Counted from the stretch's first letter, positions 53,014 to 62,889 are shown. The stretch is DNA of 64,000 nucleotides from Sphingomonas nostoxanthinifaciens (GCF_019930585.1 NZ_CP082839.1:3468001-3532000); one strand, 5' to 3'. The notes: generated by a model from the sequence alone, not told the origin. Numbers and translations are program-made.

Positions 53014-56000
53014 TGGCGCTGCGGATCGCCAAATGGATCGGCATCGCGCTGGCGGCACTCGTACTGCTGGTCGTGGTCGTCGTGCTCGGGCTTAATACGT
53101 CGGCCGGCAAGCGCTTCCTCGTCGATCGGCTGGCGGGCTTCCAGACCGCGTCGGGCATCTCGGTCCACACCAGCCGGATCGAGGGCTCGATCTATGGGCG
53201 GATGGTGCTGCGCGATCTCGACGTGCGCGACGCGCAGGGCTCGTTCCTCACCTCGCCCGCGCTGACGGTCGACTGGCGGCCGTTTGCCTACCTCCATTCC
53301 AAGATCGACGTGCGCGAGCTGTCGGCCGGGCTTGTCACCTTCATCCGCAAGCCGGTGCTGAAGCCGACCCCGCCCTCGCCGCCCGGCACGCCGACCTTGC
53401 CCGACATCGACCTGACGCTCGGCCGGATGAAGATCGATCGTTTCGTGCTGGAGGCGCCGGTGACCGGCCAGCGCCACATCGTCAGCATGGTCGGATCGGC
53501 GACGATCGCCAACGGGCGCGCGCAGATCAACACCGATGCCGCCGCGATCCGCGCGATCGGCGTGGCCGGCGGCGACCGGCTCCACCTGATGCTCGACGCG
53601 GTGCCCGATGCCAACCGCTTCGCGCTCGACGCGCATGTGTCCGCGCCGAAAGGCGGCGTGCTCGACAGCTATGCGAAGCTCGGCCGCCCGATCGACCTGA
53701 CCGTCGGCGGCAAGGGCGACTGGGCGCACTGGCAGGGCAAGGCCACCGGCCTGCTCGGCACCGATCGGCTGGCCGACCTGACGGTCGACGGCGCCAATGG
53801 CGACTTCCACACGACCGGATCGGTGCGGCCCGGCCTGATCCTGACCGGGCCGGCGGCGCGGCTGACCGAGCCTGCGATCACGATCGACCTGCGCACCAAG
53901 CTCGCCAATCGCAGCATCGACACGACGCTTGCCGCGCATTCGGATGCGCTGGCGGTAAAGGCGGCGGGCCTGATCGACCTCGCCAACAGCCGTCTCGGCA
54001 ATTTCCACGTCGATGCGGCGCTGCTGACGCCCGGCGTGATCGCACCCAACGTGCGCGGCCGCGACGTCAAGCTGTCGGCCACGCTCGACGGACCGTTCGC
54101 GACACCGACCGTCGACTATAAGGTTTCCGCCGCCGCGATCGGCTTCGGCGCCACCGGGGTCAGCCGCCTCGATGTCGAGGGCAAGGCGAAGATCGACGCC
54201 AACCGCATCACCGTGCCGGTGCACGCCACTGCGGGCGCGGTCACCGGCGTCAATGCGGCGGCGGGCAGCCTGCTCACCCACCTGCGGCTCGACGGCGACA
54301 TCGCCTATGAGAATGGCAAGGTCGCGACTGACAATCTGCGCGTCCGCTCCGACCGGGTCGACGCGACCGCGATCATCCTCGCCGATCTGGCGAAGGGCAA
54401 ATATACCGGCGCGCTGAAGGGTCGCGTCAACGATTACGAGGTGAACGGTCTCGGTCGCATCGACCTGACGACCGACGCCAAGCTGGTGCCTGGCATCAAC
54501 AACGGCTTCGCCATCGCCGGCAAGGTCAAGATCGTCACGCGCCGGTTCGACAATGCCAGCGTGCGCGACCAGCTCGGTGGCAACGCGCTGATCACCGCCG
54601 ACGTCGGCTACGATCTCGCCGGCGGCGCCACGCTGCGCAACCTGCGCCTGACCGCGCCCAAGCTCCGCATCACCGGCGGCGCGGGCGGCTATCGCCCGGA
54701 CGGGCGCATCCGCTTCCACGCGGTCGGCCAGTCGGCCGCCTACGGGCCGTTCACGCTCGACGCGGGCGGCACGATCGCCAAGCCGGTCGCGCGGCTTGTT
54801 GCCGCCCGGCCGGGGCTCGGCGCAAGCGTCACCGGGCTCGAGGCGACGCTGCAAGGCACCGCGGCGGGCTATCGCGTGCAGGCGCGTGGCCAATCGGCCT
54901 ATGGGCCGTTCGCCGCCGACGTGACGATCCGCACCGGCAAGGGGCCGATGGCGTTCGACATCGCGCAGGCGACCTTTGCCGGGATCCGCTTCGGCGGCAG
55001 CGTCGTGCAGACCGCGGCGGGGCCGTTCGCCGGGCTGCTGACGCTCAACGGGTCGGGGCTCAACGGCACGGTGCGGCTGGCGGCGGTCGGCAAGGCGCAG
55101 CAGGCGATCGTCGACGTGCGCGCGCAGGCGGCCAAGCTGCCCGGGCCGATGCTGGTCACGATCGGCAGCGGGCGCATCCAGGCGACCGCCTTGCTGCCTT
55201 CGGGCGGCACGCCGTCGGTCACAGGCAGCTTCGCGCTGAGCGACGTGCGCTACGGCACGACCGCGCTCGCCCGCGCGCAGGGCAAGATCGACTATCGCAA
55301 CGGCGCCGGCTCGGTCCAGCTCGTCGCCAACGGACAGGCCGGCGCACCGTTCGACGTCGCGGCGCAGGCGACATTGAGCCCGACGCGCGTCATCGCCAAC
55401 CTGCGCGGCACGGTCAACGGCATCGCCATCCGCCTCGCCCAGCCGGCGATCGTCACCAAGGCCGGCGCCGCCTGGACGCTCCAGCCCGCCACCATCGTCC
55501 TGCCGCAGGGCCAGATCGACCTGAGTGGCAGCTACGGCACCGCGCCGCGCCTCCACGCCGTGATCCGCAACCTCGATCTGTCGATCAGCGAGGCGTTCAT
55601 GCCCGCGCTCGGCCTCGGCGGCGCGGCATCGGGCACGGTGGATTATGTCGGCGGCGGCACGGTGCCCGACGTGCGCGCGCGCATCGACGTCAACGGCTTC
55701 AGCCGAACCGCCGCGCTCACCGTCTCCGATCCGGTCGACATCGCGCTGCTCGCCACGCTCAACCAGAATGGCGGCGACGCGCGCGCGATCATCCGCCGGC
55801 AGGGCGCGACGGTCGGGCGGCTGCAGGCGCGCCTCGCGCCGCTCGGCGCGGGCGCGAGCCTGACCGAACGACTGATGGGTGCGCCGCTGTCGGGCGGCAT
55901 CCGCTATAACGGGCCGGCCGAGGTGCTGTGGACGCTGACCGGCATCGCCAAGCAGCAATTGTCCGGCCCGATCGCGATCGGCGCCGATTTCGGCGGGCGC

Positions 56001-57173
56001 GTCAGCCAGCCGACCGTCACCGGCATCATCCGCGCGAGCACGCTCCGCTACGAGAACGGCACCTACGGCACGTTGCTGACCAATATCGCGATCGACGGCC
56101 GCTTCACCCAGGCGCAGTTCCAGCTCAACAGCCTCACCGCGCGCGCCGGCAAGGGCACGCTCTCGGCCAGCGGCAATGTCGGCATCGCCGCGGCCAGCGG
56201 CTTCCCGATCGACGTGACGGCGAAGCTCGACAATGCCCAGCTCGCGCATGGCGACGATATCGACGCGACCGTGTCGGGCTCGCTCCACGTCACCAACAGC
56301 AAGGCCAATGGCGGGCTGGTGCAAGGCGACCTCACGATCCCCGAGGCGCGCTACGCGATCGTCAAGCAGGGGGCCGCCGCGGTGCCGGTGCTGACCGGCG
56401 TGCGCCGCAAGGGCGTGCAGCCGCCCGCCGCCGGTGAGGCCGACGCGCTGCCGAGCAACTGGAAGCTCGACATCCGCCTGCGCGCCGACAATCGCATCTT
56501 CGTCTCGGGCATGGGGCTGGAGGCGGAGTGGCGCACCGACATGCACGTCACCGGCACCAGCACCGCGCCGCAGATCACCGGCAAGCTGGAGGTGGTGCGC
56601 GGCACGTTCAGCTTCGCCAGCCGCCGGTTCGATCTCGATCACGGCGTCATCACCTTCCAGGGCGCGCAGTTCACCAATCCCGCGCTCGACATCGCCGCAT
56701 CGACCACGGTGGAGGGCGTCACCGCGACGATCAACATTGGCGGTTATGCGCAGGCGCCGCAGATCAGCTTCACCTCGACGCCGACCTTGCCGCAGGACGA
56801 GGTGCTGTCGCGACTGCTGTTCGGCAGTTCGGTGACCTCGCTGTCGCCGACGCAGGCGATCCAGCTCGCCGCCGCGCTCAACTCGCTGCGCGGCTCGGGC
56901 GGCGGCGGGCTGAACCCGCTCGGCAAGTTGCGCAGCGTGGCGGGGATCGACCGGCTGCGCGTGCTGGGCGCGGACAAGTCGACCGGGCAGGGCACGTCGC
57001 TGGCAGCCGGCAAGTATATCTCGAACAACGTCTATGTGGAGATCGTCACCGATGCGCGCGGCTTCACCGCGACGCAGCTGGAAATCTCCCTGTCAAAGGC
57101 GCTAAGCGTACTCAGCCAGACCGGATCGTTCGGCGGATCGAACGTCGCGCTGCGCTACAAGAAGGATTATTGA
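53013..57173 (+). CDS. tamB: TamB-like translocation/lipid-transport protein
   Basis: 1386 residues: a single N-terminal membrane anchor (WIGIALAALVLLVVVVVLG), then a very long repetitive beta structure typical of the bridge-like AsmA/TamB group, and a C-terminal TamB (DUF490) domain with VVRGTFSFASRRFDLDHGVITFQG and LPQDEVLSRLLFGSSV. It spans the periplasm and works with TamA. The long frame on the other strand is a GC-shadow. Confidence 0.92.
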   Translation: MALRIAKWIGIALAALVLLVVVVVLGLNTSAGKRFLVDRLAGFQTASGISVHTSRIEGSIYGRMVLRDLDVRDAQGSFLTSPALTVDWRPFAYLHSKIDVRELSAGLVTFIRKPVLKPTPPSPPGTPTLPDIDLTLGRMKIDRFVLEAPVTGQRHIVSMVGSATIANGRAQINTDAAAIRAIGVAGGDRLHLMLDAVPDANRFALDAHVSAPKGGVLDSYAKLGRPIDLTVGGKGDWAHWQGKATGLLGTDRLADLTVDGANGDFHTTGSVRPGLILTGPAARLTEPAITIDLRTKLANRSIDTTLAAHSDALAVKAAGLIDLANSRLGNFHVDAALLTPGVIAPNVRGRDVKLSATLDGPFATPTVDYKVSAAAIGFGATGVSRLDVEGKAKIDANRITVPVHATAGAVTGVNAAAGSLLTHLRLDGDIAYENGKVATDNLRVRSDRVDATAIILADLAKGKYTGALKGRVNDYEVNGLGRIDLTTDAKLVPGINNGFAIAGKVKIVTRRFDNASVRDQLGGNALITADVGYDLAGGATLRNLRLTAPKLRITGGAGGYRPDGRIRFHAVGQSAAYGPFTLDAGGTIAKPVARLVAARPGLGASVTGLEATLQGTAAGYRVQARGQSAYGPFAADVTIRTGKGPMAFDIAQATFAGIRFGGSVVQTAAGPFAGLLTLNGSGLNGTVRLAAVGKAQQAIVDVRAQAAKLPGPMLVTIGSGRIQATALLPSGGTPSVTGSFALSDVRYGTTALARAQGKIDYRNGAGSVQLVANGQAGAPFDVAAQATLSPTRVIANLRGTVNGIAIRLAQPAIVTKAGAAWTLQPATIVLPQGQIDLSGSYGTAPRLHAVIRNLDLSISEAFMPALGLGGAASGTVDYVGGGTVPDVRARIDVNGFSRTAALTVSDPVDIALLATLNQNGGDARAIIRRQGATVGRLQARLAPLGAGASLTERLMGAPLSGGIRYNGPAEVLWTLTGIAKQQLSGPIAIGADFGGRVSQPTVTGIIRASTLRYENGTYGTLLTNIAIDGRFTQAQFQLNSLTARAGKGTLSASGNVGIAAASGFPIDVTAKLDNAQLAHGDDIDATVSGSLHVTNSKANGGLVQGDLTIPEARYAIVKQGAAAVPVLTGVRRKGVQPPAAGEADALPSNWKLDIRLRADNRIFVSGMGLEAEWRTDMHVTGTSTAPQITGKLEVVRGTFSFASRRFDLDHGVITFQGAQFTNPALDIAASTTVEGVTATINIGGYAQAPQISFTSTPTLPQDEVLSRLLFGSSVTSLSPTQAIQLAAALNSLRGSGGGGLNPLGKLRSVAGIDRLRVLGADKSTGQGTSLAAGKYISNNVYVEIVTDARGFTATQLEISLSKALSVLSQTGSFGGSNVALRYKKDY

Positions 57174-57178
57174 CGAGG

Positions 57179-59587
57179 GTGAGCAAGAGGATCGTCGCCG
57201 CCGCCGGGTTCGCCCTCCTCGCCCCCTCGCTCATCGCCGCCCCGCCGCCGGTCGCGGATCCGGCCGCACGCGTCAACGTGTTCGTCGGCACCACCAATCG
57301 CGGGCCGGGCGTCGTCAATGGCGGCAACGTCTTCCCCGGCGCGGTGCTGCCGTTCGGCATGGCGTCCTTCTCGCCGGTCGAGACGCCGCTGCCGGGCAAG
57401 GCGATGCCGGTGCCGGGCGCGGGCGGCTACGAATGGCGGGCGAACGGCATCCAGGGCTTCAGCCTGACCCACGTCTCGGGCACGGGCTGCGCCGGCACCA
57501 ACGGCGATATCCCGTTCATGCCGATCACCGGCGGCGTTAGCATGTCGCCCGCCGCGGTCGAGGCGGCGACGCGCTATGCCAGCCTGTTCGCGCATGCCGA
57601 CGAACATGCCTCGCCCGGCGCCTATGACGTCGCGCTCGACAATGGCGTGAAGGTGGAATTGGGCGCGACATTGCGCACCTCGGTCGGCCGCTTGACCTGG
57701 CCGAAGGACAAGCGCGCCGCCCTGCTGATCCGCACGTCGGACAGCGCGGTCGGCAGCAACGATGCGGCCATCACGATCGACGCCGCGCATCGCACCGTCG
57801 CGGGCTCGGTTTCCAGCGGCAATTTCTGCGGCACGCTCGCCCCCGATCGGCGCCAGAGCTATTATACGTTGCACTTCGTCGCGATGTTCGACCGGCCGTT
57901 CACGGTCGGCGGCACGTGGACCGACCGCGTCGTCACCAAGGGTGCGACCAGCGCGCACGGCGGCACCACCTATGGCAGCGAGGGCGCGCCTCCCGGCGAC
58001 AAGGGTTCGGGCGGCTGGATCACGTTCGACGCGAAGGACGGCGCGCCCGTCACCGTGCGCATCGGCATCTCCTATGTCGACGAGGCCGGTGCGCGCGCCA
58101 ATCTCGCCGCCGAAGCGCCCGACGGCACGACGCTGGAGACGGTGCGCGCCTCGGCCAAGGCCGCGTGGAACGACTGGCTCGGCCGCATCCGCGTCGCCGG
58201 CGGCACCGACGAGCAGCAGGCGGTGTTCTACACCGCGCTCTACCACGCGCTCTCCGCGCCGAACCTCAACAGCGACGTCGACGGACGCTATCGCGGCTTC
58301 GACAAGCAGGCGCATCCGCTCAGCCCCGGCCAGCACGCCCAGTACGTCAATTATTCCGGATGGGACGTCTATCGCGGGCAGGTGCAGTTGCTCACCCTGC
58401 TCGATCCGCAGCTCGGCTCCGATTTCGCGCAGTCGCTGCTCAACCAGGCCGACCAGAATGGTGGCGTGTGGGATCGCTGGACGCACATCACCGGCGCGAC
58501 CGGGGTGATGAACGGCGACCCCTCGCCGCAGACGCTGGCGGCGATCCGCGCGTTCGGCGGCGTCCGCTTCGATCTCAAGCGCGCTTACGCCTCGCTGCTC
58601 AAGGCGGCGACGGTGCCGACGCCGGGCGACCTGTCCAAGACCGGCTGCCCGGTGCTGTGCGTCGGTCAGCGACCCGGCCTCGATCGCTGGCTGTCGCTCC
58701 ATTACATGCCGGTCGGCGCGCCCGGCTGGGGTGGTGCCGCCGACACGCTGGAGATGACCGCCGCCGATTTCGGGCTGAGCGAACTGGCGCTGCAGGCCGG
58801 CGACCGCGCCAACGCCGCACGGATGCGCGCGCGCTCGGGCTGGTGGCGCAACCTCTACAATCCCCGGGCGACGCCCGAGGCGGGCTATATCCAGCCGCGC
58901 AACGCCGACGGCAGCTGGCCGAAGTTCGATCCCGCCGACGACGACGGCTTCGTCGAGGGCAGCGGCGCGCAATATCTGTGGATGGTGCCGTTCGATCCGG
59001 CCGGGCTGTTCGCGGCGATGGGCGGGCGCGACGCTGCGCTGAAGCGGCTCGACGGGCTGTTCCACGACGAGACGGGTGCGCTCGCCGTCACGCGCGCGGG
59101 CGACCTGCACGCCGAGATGGCGAACGAGCCCTCGATCGGCGCGCCGTGGCTCTACAATTTCCTCGGACAGCCGTGGCAGGCGCAGGCGGCCTTGCGCGAG
59201 ACGTTGGTGAAATTGTGGGACACCAGGCCCGACGGCCTGCCGGGCAATGACGATCTCGGCACGATGTCGGCCTGGTATGTGTGGAGCGCGCTCGGCCTGT
59301 ATCCGCTCTATCCGGGTCGCGCCGAACTGATGCTGGCGGGGCCGCTGTTCGACGAGGCGGTGGTTACGCGCGCGGGCGGCAAGACGATCACCATCCGCGC
59401 CGCGGGCGCCGCGACCGACGCACCCTATGTGCAGGGGCTGACGGTGAACGGCCGGCCGCACGCCGCATCGTGGCTGGGGCCGGACTTCATCGCCAAGGGC
59501 GGGACGCTCGACTTCACGCTAGGCGCGACGCCGAACAAGAGCTGGGGCGTGCGCGACCTGCCACCCTCGTTCGGGCCGAAGCTGTAG
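57179..59587 (+). CDS. GH92 alpha-mannosidase, exported
   Basis: GTG at 57179 gives 802 residues with a signal peptide ending SLIAA. GH92 features: FVGTTNRGPGVVNGGNVFPGAVLPFGM, GFSLTHVSGTGC, QYVNYSGWDVYRGQ and HAEMANEPSIGAPWLYNF with the catalytic Glu, then GNDDLGTMSAWYVWSALGLYPL. These calcium-dependent exo-enzymes release mannose from glycans. No mannan-use genes are nearby; it follows tamB by 5 bp, an unusual partner. A hairpin follows the stop. Confidence 0.93.
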   Translation: MSKRIVAAAGFALLAPSLIAAPPPVADPAARVNVFVGTTNRGPGVVNGGNVFPGAVLPFGMASFSPVETPLPGKAMPVPGAGGYEWRANGIQGFSLTHVSGTGCAGTNGDIPFMPITGGVSMSPAAVEAATRYASLFAHADEHASPGAYDVALDNGVKVELGATLRTSVGRLTWPKDKRAALLIRTSDSAVGSNDAAITIDAAHRTVAGSVSSGNFCGTLAPDRRQSYYTLHFVAMFDRPFTVGGTWTDRVVTKGATSAHGGTTYGSEGAPPGDKGSGGWITFDAKDGAPVTVRIGISYVDEAGARANLAAEAPDGTTLETVRASAKAAWNDWLGRIRVAGGTDEQQAVFYTALYHALSAPNLNSDVDGRYRGFDKQAHPLSPGQHAQYVNYSGWDVYRGQVQLLTLLDPQLGSDFAQSLLNQADQNGGVWDRWTHITGATGVMNGDPSPQTLAAIRAFGGVRFDLKRAYASLLKAATVPTPGDLSKTGCPVLCVGQRPGLDRWLSLHYMPVGAPGWGGAADTLEMTAADFGLSELALQAGDRANAARMRARSGWWRNLYNPRATPEAGYIQPRNADGSWPKFDPADDDGFVEGSGAQYLWMVPFDPAGLFAAMGGRDAALKRLDGLFHDETGALAVTRAGDLHAEMANEPSIGAPWLYNFLGQPWQAQAALRETLVKLWDTRPDGLPGNDDLGTMSAWYVWSALGLYPLYPGRAELMLAGPLFDEAVVTRAGGKTITIRAAGAATDAPYVQGLTVNGRPHAASWLGPDFIAKGGTLDFTLGATPNKSWGVRDLPPSFGPKL

Positions 59588-59595
59588 CCCACTCC

Positions 59596-59619
59596 GTGCT
59601 CCTGCGAACGCAGGAGCAC
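59596..59619. terminator. Terminator-like hairpin between convergent genes
   Basis: A perfect 10-bp stem (GTGCTCCTGC) with a GAAC loop lies 9 bp after the mannosidase stop and 12 bp before the convergent oxidoreductase stop. No T-run, but well placed to stop both transcripts. The inner CTCCTGCGAACGCAGGAG is also a palindrome type repeated in alphaproteobacterial genomes. Confidence 0.5.
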
Positions 59620-59630
59620 CGCGGCGCGCG

Positions 59631-60812
59631 TCACAACGCCTGCGCGCAGGCCCAGCCGCTCGCCCATGCCCACTGGAAATTATAGCCGCCAAGCCAGCCG
59701 GTGACGTCCACCGCTTCTCCGATCGCGTAGAGGCCGGGCACGCTCCGCGCCTCCATCGTCTGCGACGACAGGCCGGCGGTGGCGATGCCGCCGACCGTCA
59801 CCTCCGCCTTGGCGAAGCCCTCGCTGCCGTTGGGCGTGAACGGCCAGCGGGCGAGGCGATGCTCGGCCTCGGCCAGCTTCGCGTCGGGCAGGTTGGCGAG
59901 CTCGCCGTCGAGCCCGATCCGCTCGGCGAGCGCGACCGCGAGCCGCTCGGGTAGGTCCAGCGCGCGGCGCAAGGTCGTGCGCGGGTTGGCGCGCTTGGCG
60001 GCGCGCAGCCAGCCCTCGTCGCGGCCGGGCTGGAAGTCGATCGCGATCCCCGCGCCGTTCCGCCAGTAGGACGAGATCTGCAGGATCGCCGGGCCGGATA
60101 GGCCACGATGGGTGAACAAGGCCGCCTCGCGGAACGCCGCCTTGCCGCAATGCGCCACCACCTCGGCGGCGACCCCCGACAACTCGCGGAACAACAGGTC
60201 CGCGCCGCCGAGCGTCAGCGGCACCAACGCCGGGCGCGGCTCGACCACCTTGAGCCCGAAGCGGCGCGCGAGATCGTAGGCGAAGCCGGTTGCGCCGAGC
60301 TTGGGGATCGACGGGCCGCCGGTCGCGATCACCAGAGCCGGCGCCACGACAGTACGCGCGCCGAGCGTCATGACGAAGCGCGCGTCGCGATGCTCGATCG
60401 CGCCCGGCGCGGAGCCCAGCGCCAGCTCGACCTGGCCGGCGGCGCATTCGTCCAGCAGCATGTCGACGATCTGCGCCGCCGATCCGTCGCAGAAGAGCTG
60501 GCCGAGCGTCTTTTCGTGCCAGGCGATGCCGTGACGATCGACCAAAGCGATGAAATCCTCCGCTTGGTAGCGGCCGAGCGCCGACTTGGCGAAATGCGGA
60601 TTGGCCGAGAGGTAGCGATCGGGCGCGGTATGGAGGTTGGTGAAGTTGCACCGCCCGCCGCCGGAGATCAGGATCTTCTTGCCCGGCCGATCGGCATGAT
60701 CGACCAGCAGCACGCGCCGGCCGCGCTGCCCGGCCTGCGCCGCGCACATCAGCCCGGCCGCGCCCGCGCCGAGGATGATCGCGTCAAAGGTCGATGAAGC
60801 AGGCAACGGCAT
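59631..60812 (-). CDS. FAD-dependent oxidoreductase, BaiN/HI0933 family
   Basis: 393 residues: N-terminal FAD site ILGAGAAGLMCAAQAGQRGR, the family-specific KKILISGGGRCNFTN, the RGLSGPAILQISSYW segment and a C-terminal GGYNFQWAWASGWACAQ. Members reduce double bonds in secondary bile acids or have unknown substrates. No other redox gene is close. Confidence 0.88.
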   Translation of the reverse strand: MPLPASSTFDAIILGAGAAGLMCAAQAGQRGRRVLLVDHADRPGKKILISGGGRCNFTNLHTAPDRYLSANPHFAKSALGRYQAEDFIALVDRHGIAWHEKTLGQLFCDGSAAQIVDMLLDECAAGQVELALGSAPGAIEHRDARFVMTLGARTVVAPALVIATGGPSIPKLGATGFAYDLARRFGLKVVEPRPALVPLTLGGADLLFRELSGVAAEVVAHCGKAAFREAALFTHRGLSGPAILQISSYWRNGAGIAIDFQPGRDEGWLRAAKRANPRTTLRRALDLPERLAVALAERIGLDGELANLPDAKLAEAEHRLARWPFTPNGSEGFAKAEVTVGGIATAGLSSQTMEARSVPGLYAIGEAVDVTGWLGGYNFQWAWASGWACAQAL

Positions 60813-60826
60813 CTCTCAACCCATTG

Positions 60827-60895
60827 GTCATCCCGGCGCAGGCCGGGATCCAGTCCGGCAGCTCGGGCCTGGACCCCGGCCTGCGCCGGGGTGAC
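60827..60895. repeat. Palindromic intergenic repeat, copy 1
   Basis: The left arm, GTCATCCCGGCGCAGGCCGGG, and the right arm, CCCCGGCCTGCGCCGGGGTGAC, are nearly complementary, separated by about 25 bp. A copy with the same arms is at 62792-62871. This is a REP-like family found in many alphaproteobacterial genomes. The pair can fold into a long hairpin in RNA. Confidence 0.75.
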
Positions 60896-60916
60896 GGCAG
60901 ACCTCGCGCAATCCGC

Positions 60917-61096
60917 TCAGTGCAGCTTGGCGATCGACAGGCCGTCGAGCTTGGCGCGCTCCTTGACCGATTCCTCGCTCCGGGTGAGCGCCTTGGCGAT
61001 CGCCTTCAGCGCCATGCCCTTCTTGGCGAGCGTGTGCAGTTTCTGGATCTCGTCCTGCCGCCACGGCTGGCGGTGTCGTTCGAAGCGTTCGGCCAT
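60917..61096 (-). CDS. Small helix-turn-helix-like protein (59 residues)
   Basis: ATG at 61096 begins MAERFERHRQPWRQDEIQKL, followed by a helix-turn-helix-like stretch (LAKKGMALKAIAKALTRSEESVKERA) and SIAKLH before TGA at 60917-60919. The pattern (Trp near the start, regular charged helices) resembles small Myb/SANT-like proteins. Its stop lies 22 bp from the palindromic repeat, and its start is 9 bp from the stop of the gene upstream, so they are likely co-transcribed. It is too short for most gene callers. DNA binding is inferred only from shape. Confidence 0.7.
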   Translation of the reverse strand: MAERFERHRQPWRQDEIQKLHTLAKKGMALKAIAKALTRSEESVKERAKLDGLSIAKLH

Positions 61097-61104
61097 GCCC
61101 GCTC

Positions 61105-62730
61105 CTACGCCGCCGCGGCGGTGGCGTCACCGCCGATGATGCTGCGCGCGACCGCCTCGGCCACCTTGATGCCGTCGATCGCGGCCGAGAGGATGCCGCC
61201 GGCATAGCCCGCGCCCTCGCCCGCCGGGAACAGGTTGGCGGTGTTGAGGCTCTGGAAATCGCTGCCGCGCGTGATCCGCACCGGCGAGGAGGTGCGCGTC
61301 TCCACGCCGGTCATCACCGCGTCGGGATCGTCGTAGCGCGCGATCTGGCGGCCGAACACCGGCAGCGCCTCGCGCAACGCCGCCACCGCGAACGGCGGCA
61401 GGATCGCGGCGAGATCGGTCGGCGTGACGCCGGGCTTGTAGGAGGGCTGCACCACCTCGAACGCGGTCGACGGCCGGCCGGCGAGGAAATCGCCGACGCG
61501 CTGACCCGGCGCGAAATAGCCGCCGCCGCCGGCCGCAAAAGCCGCGCTCTCCAGCTTGCGCTGGAGCTCGATGCCCGCCAGCGGGTGGCCCGGAAAATCG
61601 CGCGCCGGATCGATGCCGACGACGAGGCCCGAATTGGCGTTGAACTCGGCGCGCGAATATTGGCTCATGCCGTTGGTGACAACGCGCCCCTCCTCCGATG
61701 TCGCGGCGACGACGCGCCCGCCGGGGCACATGCAGAAGCTGTAGACGGTGCGCGCATCGGCGCAGTGGTGCGACAACGTATAGGCCGCCGCGCCCAGATC
61801 GGGGTGGCCCGCGCACGGGCCGAAGCGCGCGCGATCGATCCACGATTGCGGATGCTCGATCCGCACGCCGATCGAGAAGGGCTTGGCCTCGACATGCACC
61901 CCGCGCGCGTGGAGCATGGCGAAGGTGTCGCGCGCGCTATGGCCGATGGCGAGGACCACCCGGTCCGCCGCCAGATAGCCGCCATCGTGCAGGTGCAGGC
62001 CGCGCACGGCGTGATCCGCGTCGAAATCCAGATCGACCACCCGCGTCCCGAACCGATATTCGCCGCCGAGGCTCTCGATCGTCGCGCGCATGCGCTCGAC
62101 CATCGTGACCAGCCGGAAGGTGCCGATGTGCGGATGCGCCTCGGTCAGGATCTCGGGCGGGGCGCCGGCCTTGACGAACTCGGTCAGCACCTTGCGGCCG
62201 AGATGGCGCGGATCCTTGATCTGGCTCCACAATTTGCCGTCGGAGAAGGTGCCCGCGCCGCCCTCGCCAAACTGGACGTTGCTTTCGGGCGCCAGCTCGG
62301 AGCGGCGCCACAGCCCCCACGTATCCTTCGTGCGCTGGCGCACCATCGTACCGCGATCGAGGATGATCGGGCGAAACCCCATCTGCGCGAGGACGAGCCC
62401 GGCGAGCAGCCCGCACGGCCCGGCGCCGATCACCACCGGGCGCGGCGCCCCTTCGGGAGCACGGGCGACGAAGCGGTAGTCGGTGTCGGGCGTCGGCCGC
62501 ACGTGCGGGTCGCCGGCCAGCCGGGCGAGGACCGCCGCCTCGTCGCGCAATGTCACGTCGATCGAATAGACGAGCAGGATCGCGCTCTTCTTGCGCGCAT
62601 CATTGGCGCGCCGCGCGATCTCCCACGCGAGCAGATCGCCGGGCGCGATGCCCAGCCGCGCGACGATCGCCTGCGGGATCGCGCCCGCCGCATGATCGAG
62701 CGGCAGCTTCAGTTCGGACAGGCGGAGCAT
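61105..62730 (-). CDS. FAD-dependent dehydrogenase of unknown substrate
   Basis: ATG at 62730 gives 541 residues. An N-terminal domain of about 95 residues (starts LRLSELKLPLDH) precedes the dinucleotide site VVIGAGPCGLLAGLVLAQMG. Later motifs FGEGGAGTFSDGKLWSQIKDP and FPAGEGAGYAGGILSAAIDGI are those of the conserved family of uncharacterised FAD-dependent dehydrogenases found across bacteria. It is the first gene of a short operon with the 59-residue protein. Confidence 0.85.
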   Translation of the reverse strand: MLRLSELKLPLDHAAGAIPQAIVARLGIAPGDLLAWEIARRANDARKKSAILLVYSIDVTLRDEAAVLARLAGDPHVRPTPDTDYRFVARAPEGAPRPVVIGAGPCGLLAGLVLAQMGFRPIILDRGTMVRQRTKDTWGLWRRSELAPESNVQFGEGGAGTFSDGKLWSQIKDPRHLGRKVLTEFVKAGAPPEILTEAHPHIGTFRLVTMVERMRATIESLGGEYRFGTRVVDLDFDADHAVRGLHLHDGGYLAADRVVLAIGHSARDTFAMLHARGVHVEAKPFSIGVRIEHPQSWIDRARFGPCAGHPDLGAAAYTLSHHCADARTVYSFCMCPGGRVVAATSEEGRVVTNGMSQYSRAEFNANSGLVVGIDPARDFPGHPLAGIELQRKLESAAFAAGGGGYFAPGQRVGDFLAGRPSTAFEVVQPSYKPGVTPTDLAAILPPFAVAALREALPVFGRQIARYDDPDAVMTGVETRTSSPVRITRGSDFQSLNTANLFPAGEGAGYAGGILSAAIDGIKVAEAVARSIIGGDATAAAA

Positions 62731-62791
62731 CGGGGTGCATCTAGACGGTCGCCCGCGCTCAGGGAACCTCGCGCGACGAGGCCGCGTCATC

Positions 62792-62871
62792 GTCATCCCG
62801 GCGCAGGCCGGGATCCAGGGCGGCGGGCGAGGGCATTTGCAGCCCTGGACCCCGGCCTGCGCCGGGGTGAC
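62792..62871. repeat. Palindromic intergenic repeat, copy 2
   Basis: Same arms as the copy at 60827-60895 (GTCATCCCGGCGCAGGCCGG and the GGACCCCGGCCTGCGCCGGGGTGAC side), with a longer and different centre. It sits between the putA end and the start of the dehydrogenase gene, about 60 bp from it. Confidence 0.75.
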
Positions 62872-62889
62872 GGCAGATGAGTTGGACGC

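Noticed and set aside
52986..56642. 1218-residue leftward open frame opposite tamB
   Set aside because: Low-complexity Arg/Ala/Asp sequence caused by high third-position GC; no motif, and tamB is well supported on the other strand.
57167..59461. 764-residue leftward open frame opposite the GH92 gene
   Set aside because: Antisense shadow; GH92 catalytic motifs lie on the + strand.
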